Positions 29,537-34,115 of a DNA stretch of 34,115 nucleotides are shown piece by piece; within the stretch, counting starts at the first letter, position 1; every line of letters starts with the position of its first letter. Both the position numbers and the translations under genes were made by a program. The stretch covers positions 1-34,115 of the forward strand of contig JAGMDE010000001.1 of assembly GCA_023128855.1 (NCBI GenBank), written 5' to 3'. Below the pieces are notes generated by a model. The model did no database searches and was not told where the DNA came from. It saw only the letters and a list, made by a program, of their open reading frames with translations. This DNA is from Thermoplasmatales archaeon. GTDB taxonomy: Archaea; Thermoplasmatota; E2; DHVEG-1.

Positions 29537-29624
29537 TTATTTTCTCCTTAATAATTTATTTATTATCAAAGTTAATAGTTCATATGGTAAACTATTTATA
29601 CATGCAACTGTTTTCGGGCGTCTT

Positions 29625-30065
29625 ATGGTATCTTATGTAAAAGAATTAATGGAAATATTTCAAACATTGCCACAAGATTTGAAAAAATTTGCACCTGACA
29701 GAACTAATGTTGGGAATAAGTTTGGTATTACAGGTGTTCAACTAATGACTCTGCATTTTGTTAAACATAATGATAATTGTAAAACTAGTGATATTGCAAA
29801 TTTCCTTTCAGTTTCTCCTCCAGACACAACAAGAATTGTAGAAACATTGGTAAAAAAAGGATTTGTTGAACGGATTAATGATGAGAAAGATCGCAGAATT
29901 ATACGGCTTAGAATAACAGGAGAGGGAAAAAAAGTTTTTGAGAACATAAGAAAAGAGTTAGCTTTATCTTTTTCAAAAATTTTGGAGAAAATTAACGAGC
30001 AAGATGCTAAAGCATTATTGAGAGGAATGAAAGCTTTATCTAATGCTTTAAAAGAACTGGATTAA
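29625..30065 (+). CDS. MarR-family transcriptional regulator
   Basis: A 146-residue winged-helix repressor type. The helical N-terminus is followed by GVQLMTLHFVKHNDNC, then the recognition region TSDIANFLSVSPPDTTRIVE with VKKGFVERINDEKDRRIIRL, the winged DxRxxxL motif of MarR, and a C-terminal dimerisation helix. I chose the ATG at 29625, about 25 bases after a TATA-like run, so the message may be leaderless; the open frame further back covers the hairpin repeat. The transporter gene starts 35 bases downstream, and marR-exporter pairs usually mean that the regulator represses the exporter and is released by a small ligand. Confidence 0.92.
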   Translation: MVSYVKELMEIFQTLPQDLKKFAPDRTNVGNKFGITGVQLMTLHFVKHNDNCKTSDIANFLSVSPPDTTRIVETLVKKGFVERINDEKDRRIIRLRITGEGKKVFENIRKELALSFSKILEKINEQDAKALLRGMKALSNALKELD

Positions 30066-30100
30066 AAAAAAATTATAAATTATAACTAAGAGGCAAAAAT

Positions 30101-32863
30101 ATGATAATGGATCGATTTGGAAAAAAAGTCTCAAAATATCCAAAGGCAACAATTGCAATAGTTGTAGTAATAACTATGATTGCTATGATTTCTATGCAAA
30201 TATTTGGTAGTGAACAAGAGTTTTCAGAAGAATCATTTATGCCGGATATGGAAATTTCCCAAGCTTCTGATGCAATATCTGCAGATTTTACAACTACTGC
30301 TAGTGTTTCAATTCTTGTAAAATCAAGAAGTAATGATGTTTTAACTTCTAATAATCTTGTTGAAATGCTTCAAATTGAGAATGCTATCATTACCAATCCA
30401 GATATTATATCTGCTCTGAATATTCCTGAAATGCCGTCTGTTAATGTAATTTCTGTTGCAGATATAATTGCTCAAATGGCTTTGCTCCAGCAAGACATTA
30501 TTAATCCAACGATGGAACAGAAAATTTTTGCGATTCAAAGTATGAATGATAATCAAATAAAACTACTCATTAACGGCATATTAAGCTCAGATGAAACACC
30601 GATTGAAGTTAAAGGCATGTTTTCAATGATGCTAACAAAAGATTTTAATCTAGCTGATGACGAAGCAAAAGCAAAGGGTACAATGATTATAATTAGTCTA
30701 AATCCCTCGATAGTTGGAGGAAGCACCGGTATGTATTCATCAGGAGAATCCGGGCTTTCAAAAATAGAAAAAAGAATGGATGAAATCGTCAAGAACACTG
30801 AACTTGAGTTCACAGAGATGACTGTGATGGGATCAAGCATAATTATGGATGAGATAATGGATGCTGCCACTGAATCAATGGCAATATTATTACCGCTTGC
30901 TTTTACGTTGGTAATTATTATTTTAGCAATAATCTATAGAAGTGGAATAGATATGCTTTTCAGCCTTCTTGCATTAGTTTTTTCAATAATTTGGGTTTAT
31001 GGTTTTGGTTCTGCAATGGGTTATTCTTTTAATCCTATGACTACAGCTGTTCCTATTCTAATTGTTGGACTCGGAATTGACTATGGTATTCATATTACTA
31101 TGAGATATCGTGAAGAGATGAAGAGTAGTAAAAAGATTAACCAAGCAATAATTATTACTATTGCATCCGTGGGTATGGCATTACTGCTAGCTACAGTTAC
31201 AACTGTAGTATCGTTTCTTTCAAATTTAGCATCTCCAATAAGTACTATAGCAGAATTCGGGGTCTTATGTGCAGTTGGAATAATTGGTAGTTTTGTTACT
31301 ATGACTACATTTGTTCCAGCTTGTAAACAACTTAGAGATAATAGACGATTGAAAAAAGGTAAATTTGCAGAGATTGAATCTAGGAACAATAATTCAAATA
31401 ACAGAAAATCGAAGATAAAAAGTGCTGGTGTAGCGGTTCTTGATAAAACAATGGGTAGTGGTGCAGTTGCTGCTGAGCACCATCCAATTCCTGTTGTTAT
31501 TATTGTATCTTTAATTACAATAGGTGCTGTTTTTACAGCAATACAATTAGAAACAACTTTTAATTTTGAAGATTTTTTACCAGATGATTTGGATATATCA
31601 AAAGATCTAGATTATATGATGAATGAGTTTGGAATGAGTGGTGGGGGCGATGAAAAAGTCAATATTTTAGTAAAGGGTGATATCACTGACCCAGATATAT
31701 TGCGAGATATGGATGAAACGATAAATAACATGAAGGATGATAAATCAGTAATTAAAAACGCAGATGAACCAGATGTTCAATCAATATTGTCGGTTATGAA
31801 AGATTGGGCGACAAATACGACTCTTTATGGAATTCAAGATACAAGTTACGACCCAGAATTTGAAACTATATATTATAGTATTATGACAAGTGATGGTATA
31901 CCAAATCAAGATGCTACAAAAGAAGATATTGCTAATTTGTATAATTGGCTATATTCAAATCCACTATCTATAACGGCAGTTCAATATGTTTTACATCAAA
32001 CAGAGAACAACGATTATGATAGCACAGTTTTACGAATCTCTGTTAATGTAGATTCAAATGATAATGAAGCAATTGAAACACTTCACAATGATTTAAAAGA
32101 AGATAAAAAACCATTAGATAGTAGCGCAGATATTGCTATAGCTACGAGTGGCTCAATTTTAACAAAAGTTATCATGGATTCCTTAAACGAAAGTCAAATC
32201 CGCTCATTGATTATCACGATTATTTTATCTTTTATTGTTCTGACTATTGTATTTTGGTATAAATGGCGATCATTAATCCTTGGAATAATTACAATGACAC
32301 CTGTAATATTTTGTGTTGCATGGACCCTTGGAACAATGTATTTAGTAAACATCCCACTTAATATGATGACGATAACAATCGCATCTTTAACTATCGGTCT
32401 AGGAATCACATATGGGATACATATTACTCATAGGTTCCTTGAGGATCTTGAAAATAATAATTTAAAAAATAATCTTCTAATTCAAAAGAAAGTTCAATGC
32501 CCGAACTGTGGTAAAATTATAAGTGTTTCTGGTAAACCTGGGGAGGTTGTAAAAGTTACATGTCCATCATGTGCTACATTGGGAAAAGTCACATATAAAA
32601 AACCAACATCAACCACAGCATATATTGATGATGCATGTCGAAGTACAGTTACTCATACAGGCACTGCATTATTTGGAGCTGCTGCCACAACTATTTCTGG
32701 CTTTGGGTTACTTGTGTTTGCTACGATGCCACCCTTACAACAATTTGGAGGTATAACCGCGTTGACTATCTTATACAGCTTCTTAGCATCAGTGTTCATC
32801 CTTCCAACATTTCTAGTAGTATGGGCAAAATGGAAACAAAAAAATAATCGTATTAATTTTTAG
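30101..32863 (+). CDS. RND/MMPL-family exporter with inserted zinc ribbon
   Basis: A 920-residue transporter with two six-span halves and two large extracytoplasmic loops, the archaeal MMPL/HAE2-type plan. The first half has LLPLAFTLVIIILAIIYRSG and GLGIDYGIHITMRYREEM; the second has LTIGLGITYGIHITHRFLED. GLGIDYGIH carries the aspartate expected to take protons; the second half has GLGITYGIH without it. In the cytoplasmic loop after it (residues 800-824) a zinc ribbon is inserted, CPNC at 800-803 and CPSC at 821-824; the first half has no such insert. Probable substrates are lipids, hopanoid-like molecules or drugs. AGAGG precedes the ATG. It is co-transcribed with marR. Confidence 0.93.
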   Translation: MIMDRFGKKVSKYPKATIAIVVVITMIAMISMQIFGSEQEFSEESFMPDMEISQASDAISADFTTTASVSILVKSRSNDVLTSNNLVEMLQIENAIITNPDIISALNIPEMPSVNVISVADIIAQMALLQQDIINPTMEQKIFAIQSMNDNQIKLLINGILSSDETPIEVKGMFSMMLTKDFNLADDEAKAKGTMIIISLNPSIVGGSTGMYSSGESGLSKIEKRMDEIVKNTELEFTEMTVMGSSIIMDEIMDAATESMAILLPLAFTLVIIILAIIYRSGIDMLFSLLALVFSIIWVYGFGSAMGYSFNPMTTAVPILIVGLGIDYGIHITMRYREEMKSSKKINQAIIITIASVGMALLLATVTTVVSFLSNLASPISTIAEFGVLCAVGIIGSFVTMTTFVPACKQLRDNRRLKKGKFAEIESRNNNSNNRKSKIKSAGVAVLDKTMGSGAVAAEHHPIPVVIIVSLITIGAVFTAIQLETTFNFEDFLPDDLDISKDLDYMMNEFGMSGGGDEKVNILVKGDITDPDILRDMDETINNMKDDKSVIKNADEPDVQSILSVMKDWATNTTLYGIQDTSYDPEFETIYYSIMTSDGIPNQDATKEDIANLYNWLYSNPLSITAVQYVLHQTENNDYDSTVLRISVNVDSNDNEAIETLHNDLKEDKKPLDSSADIAIATSGSILTKVIMDSLNESQIRSLIITIILSFIVLTIVFWYKWRSLILGIITMTPVIFCVAWTLGTMYLVNIPLNMMTITIASLTIGLGITYGIHITHRFLEDLENNNLKNNLLIQKKVQCPNCGKIISVSGKPGEVVKVTCPSCATLGKVTYKKPTSTTAYIDDACRSTVTHTGTALFGAAATTISGFGLLVFATMPPLQQFGGITALTILYSFLASVFILPTFLVVWAKWKQKNNRINF

Positions 32864-32873
32864 CACGCCTTTA

Positions 32874-32890
32874 TCAGGATTCGAACCTAA
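32874..32890 (-). other. tRNA T-arm-like motif, no complete tRNA
   Basis: Minus strand TTAGG-TTCGAAT-CCTGA, a fully paired T-arm (one G-T pair), followed by TAAAGGC. No GCCTTTA acceptor partner and no convincing D or anticodon arm lies upstream on that strand, so I reject a whole tRNA. Best preserved of the three motifs; it lies 11 bases after the exporter stop. Confidence 0.4.
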
Positions 32891-32970
32891 GTTATTGCTT
32901 TCAAAGGTTGTTTAACCAATACTAGGTCGTTTCTCTCCTTAAAAACAAACTGTGCTAATTATTAACAAGG

Positions 32971-33012
32971 GGCCCGAGGCGGGCTTACCTTGCAAAAGTT
33001 AAAAGCCCGGCC
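32971..33012 (+). ncRNA. conserved GC-rich hairpin module H, copy 2 (candidate structured RNA)
   Basis: CGGGCTT (32980-32986) pairs with AAGCCCG (33003-33009); the loop ACCTTGCAAAAGTT is the same as at 29497. Compared with that copy, the last pair is T-A in place of C-G. The alternative CCCG-CGGG pairing upstream is also kept. Here the module stands directly before the palindrome element, with only two bases between. Confidence 0.45.
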
Positions 33013-33013
33013 A

Positions 33014-33176
33014 TTTTTTACAAAAAGTTATGTTTTCTCCTGTAAAACAATAGTAAAATTACGCTGAGGGGGAGATATTAACCTGTATTTACCGGTAAAA
33101 AAATAATGTTTTCTCCTGTAAACTTGAATTGTAAAATTATAGCAGAGATATCCTGAGCTTTGGGAAGTGATACCTT
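33014..33176. repeat. palindrome element, copy C
   Basis: About 163 bases matching copy B. ATGTTTTCTCCTGTA occurs at 33030-33044 and 33106-33120. ACGCTGAGGGGGAGATATT and the palindrome TTTACCGGTAAA (33088-33099) lie between. GGGAGA replaces AGGAGA yet still pairs with TCTCCT through a G-T pair. The right edge (AGATATCCTGAG, then GTGATACC) aligns with copy B and ends at the stop of the YkgJ-type gene. Confidence 0.75.
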
Positions 33177-33570
33177 ACCATTTCATTTTCAATTTCTTTC
33201 GTTCAGCTCTTTCACTTTCTAATTCTGAAACTAGAGCATATAGTTGTTTCGTGATACTCTTAGATATATAAAATTTGTCTCTTTGTAGGCAATCTTTATC
33301 AAATACAGCATGTTTCTTATCCTTATCATAAATAATAGGATATAATTTACATCCGTCAGGTCTATTTTCATAAATCGTGCACATTATGCTACTATGAAAA
33401 ACACACCGTCCATCTTGATTTTTTAATTGCAACCATCCATCTCTTCCAGTAACAAAAAAATTAGTGTCAAACCCTAGTCGTTTTATTCGTTCTATATCTT
33501 GATATGATACGATCATGCTTGTATCTAAACAACATTGAATGCATTTATAATCTATGCAACAACTTTTCAT
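33175..33570 (-). CDS. YkgJ-family cysteine-cluster protein
   Basis: A 131-residue protein of the YkgJ/UPF0153 type, thought to bind zinc or an iron-sulfur cluster. The N-terminal cysteines read CCIDYKCIQCC, followed by GRCVFHSSIMCTIYENRPDG and CKLYPIIYD, the usual second half of the cluster, then another Cys in FDKDCLQ. The C-terminus is a basic helix (RAERKKLKMKW). Many members lie near flagellar or modification genes, but the family's reaction is not established. Length is normal. The start is the ATG at 33570, without a clear ribosome site. Confidence 0.88.
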   Translation of the reverse strand: MKSCCIDYKCIQCCLDTSMIVSYQDIERIKRLGFDTNFFVTGRDGWLQLKNQDGRCVFHSSIMCTIYENRPDGCKLYPIIYDKDKKHAVFDKDCLQRDKFYISKSITKQLYALVSELESERAERKKLKMKW

Positions 33571-33665
33571 ATTATCAATTTTCTACAATGTTTTCTAATT
33601 AAATATAATTATTGCGTTATATCTTTTTTCCACCTTTAAATTTATAAGTTTTTTAAAACGTAGCT

Positions 33666-33863
33666 TTATTTTGCTATTTCTTTTATTTTTATTGCTTTAA
33701 TTCCATTAACTGTTTTTTCTACGATGTATTCTACAGGGTCACCTGCATGAAGTAATGTTAAAAACGAAATGTCCTTTTCATAAACCATTACATTTTCACC
33801 ATTTTGCCCTTCAATTAAACCTTGCTTCTCTTTATCACTGTACCAATTAACAATTCCTTTCAT
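33666..33863 (-). CDS. cold-shock-domain (CspA-like) protein
   Basis: A 65-residue single OB-fold. MKGIVNWYSDKEKQGLIEGQ matches the start and RNP1 region of cold-shock proteins (consensus MKGTVKWFN-KGFGFI), although the aromatic RNP1 residues are replaced by QGLIEG and VMVYEKD stands in for the RNP2 VFVH. LLHAGDPVEYIVEKTVNGIK completes the barrel. It probably binds single-stranded RNA or DNA more weakly than the bacterial proteins. GGTGA lies eight bases before the ATG. CspA-like proteins are present only in some archaeal groups, including Thermoplasmatota relatives. Confidence 0.82.
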   Translation of the reverse strand: MKGIVNWYSDKEKQGLIEGQNGENVMVYEKDISFLTLLHAGDPVEYIVEKTVNGIKAIKIKEIAK

Positions 33864-33904
33864 TTAATTTCACCAATTTTAATTTTTTTTACAAAAAATA
33901 GACA

Positions 33905-34075
33905 TCAAAACGCATGTTTACAATTTTCACAACTGTTTTGACTATTAGAACTTACTTTTGAGCTAAATTTAGAGCAAACCTCATGTTCGAATACTGGTCG
34001 ATTTAAAGCTTTGCATCTAATTACTTTTTTTTGTATTTTATTTTCATTATCGCGTCTTCTTCTATTTTTATTCAT
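33905..34075 (-). CDS. 56-residue basic Cys/His protein
   Basis: A 56-codon frame: a basic N-terminus (MNKNRRRRDNENKIQKKV), then CKALNRPVFEHEVCSKF, and CENCKHAF at the end. The cysteines and histidines (C21, H31, C34, C49, C52, H54) are spaced like a small zinc-binding knuckle. I do not know the family, but the arrangement looks conserved rather than random. It lies 41 bases upstream of the cold-shock gene on the same strand and may share its transcript. A nucleic-acid-binding role is likely from the charge, as inference. Confidence 0.65.
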   Translation of the reverse strand: MNKNRRRRDNENKIQKKVIRCKALNRPVFEHEVCSKFSSKVSSNSQNSCENCKHAF

Positions 34076-34115
34076 TTCTAACTCACTATAGTTATATTCT
34101 TAGCTATATTCACTG

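Larger units (their letters stand above)
29123..29624. other. 500-base intergenic region with repeat copy B, hairpin and marR promoter
   Basis: Holds a T-arm-like motif (29264-29280), the palindrome element copy B (29311-29468), a GC-rich hairpin (29497-29536) and, near 29591-29602, a TATA-like AACTATTTATAC about 25 bases before the marR ATG. Apart from these I see no gene. A long frame runs into marR from a TTG at 29514 but passes through the hairpin and is unlikely to be translated. Confidence 0.6.
32864..33174. other. intergenic region with T-arm-like motif, hairpin H and palindrome element copy C
   Basis: 311 bases between the convergent exporter and YkgJ-type genes. Nearly all of it is accounted for by the three repeat features. 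There is no separate poly-T terminator for the exporter gene, so the structured repeats may act as one. Confidence 0.55.

Noticed and set aside
29514..29624. 37-residue N-terminal extension of the MarR protein from a TTG
   Set aside because: It runs through the conserved hairpin repeat; MarR proteins start about where the ATG at 29625 lies.
32864..32960. Complete tRNA gene on the minus strand
   Set aside because: Only a T-arm is convincing. Acceptor strands do not pair and no good anticodon arm was found, even allowing an intron by eye.
1..34115. CRISPR array or cas genes
   Set aside because: No regularly spaced repeats with unique spacers; the repeats seen are dispersed and intergenic.

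Overview
This 34 kb window is AT-rich (about two thirds A+T) and archaeal. It encodes prefoldin alpha with FtsY, an archaeal/eukaryotic-type tryptophanyl-tRNA synthetase and a KaiC-like ATPase. Its promoters look like archaeal TATA boxes, and its secreted proteins carry lipobox or PGF-CTERM-like tails. I infer a euryarchaeon, plausibly in the Thermoplasmatota (MBG-D-like), because an extracellular caspase-type peptidase, PKD-bearing surface proteins and repeated small lipoproteins occur together. The lineage is not proven by the sequence.

Region 1 (1-11.1 kb) is mostly housekeeping. It holds a truncated aminotransferase, a sugar-1-phosphate nucleotidylyltransferase, a GlmM-type phosphohexomutase, a PKD lipoprotein, a KaiC-like ATPase, pfdA-ftsY, a CBS/membrane-protein operon, a hypothetical gene and trpS. 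Two very short paralogous genes (39 and 37 codons) sit at 1978-2097 and 7393-7506. Region 2 (11.1-14.6 kb) is a convergent pair: a B12-binding-type radical SAM enzyme and a YcaO protein whose layout recalls the E. coli RimO partner.

Region 3 (14.7-26.8 kb) is an accessory cell-surface island. It contains a secreted caspase-like peptidase, a pair of related membrane proteins, three lipoproteins built by reshuffling two modules behind the same signal peptide and leader, and two secreted proteins with bacterial-type peptidoglycan-cleaving domains. One of these is SleB-like and frameshifted; the other is an SLT lytic transglycosylase. Both end in GTPGFE-transmembrane-basic tails. The island is punctuated by five copies of a roughly 20-bp sequence identical or nearly identical to the 3' end of a minus-strand HTH gene (25061-25783), including one longer decayed copy. 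It therefore looks like a cassette array or a record of repeated insertion and decay of one element.

Region 4 (26.9-29.1 kb) holds two divergent cysteine-protease-fold genes (C39/papain-like and transglutaminase-like) and a stub of a lipoprotein gene. The ends of these genes suggest truncation. Region 5 (29.2-34.1 kb) has a marR-RND/MMPL transporter operon flanked by two copies of a structured intergenic repeat (a GC-rich hairpin plus a palindrome element). It continues with a YkgJ-type cysteine-cluster protein, a cold-shock-domain protein and a small Cys/His protein. No rRNA, complete tRNA or CRISPR array was found.

The most interesting proposal is that Region 3 equips an archaeon with surface-anchored enzymes against bacterial peptidoglycan, in a locus being rearranged by an HTH-gene-linked element.
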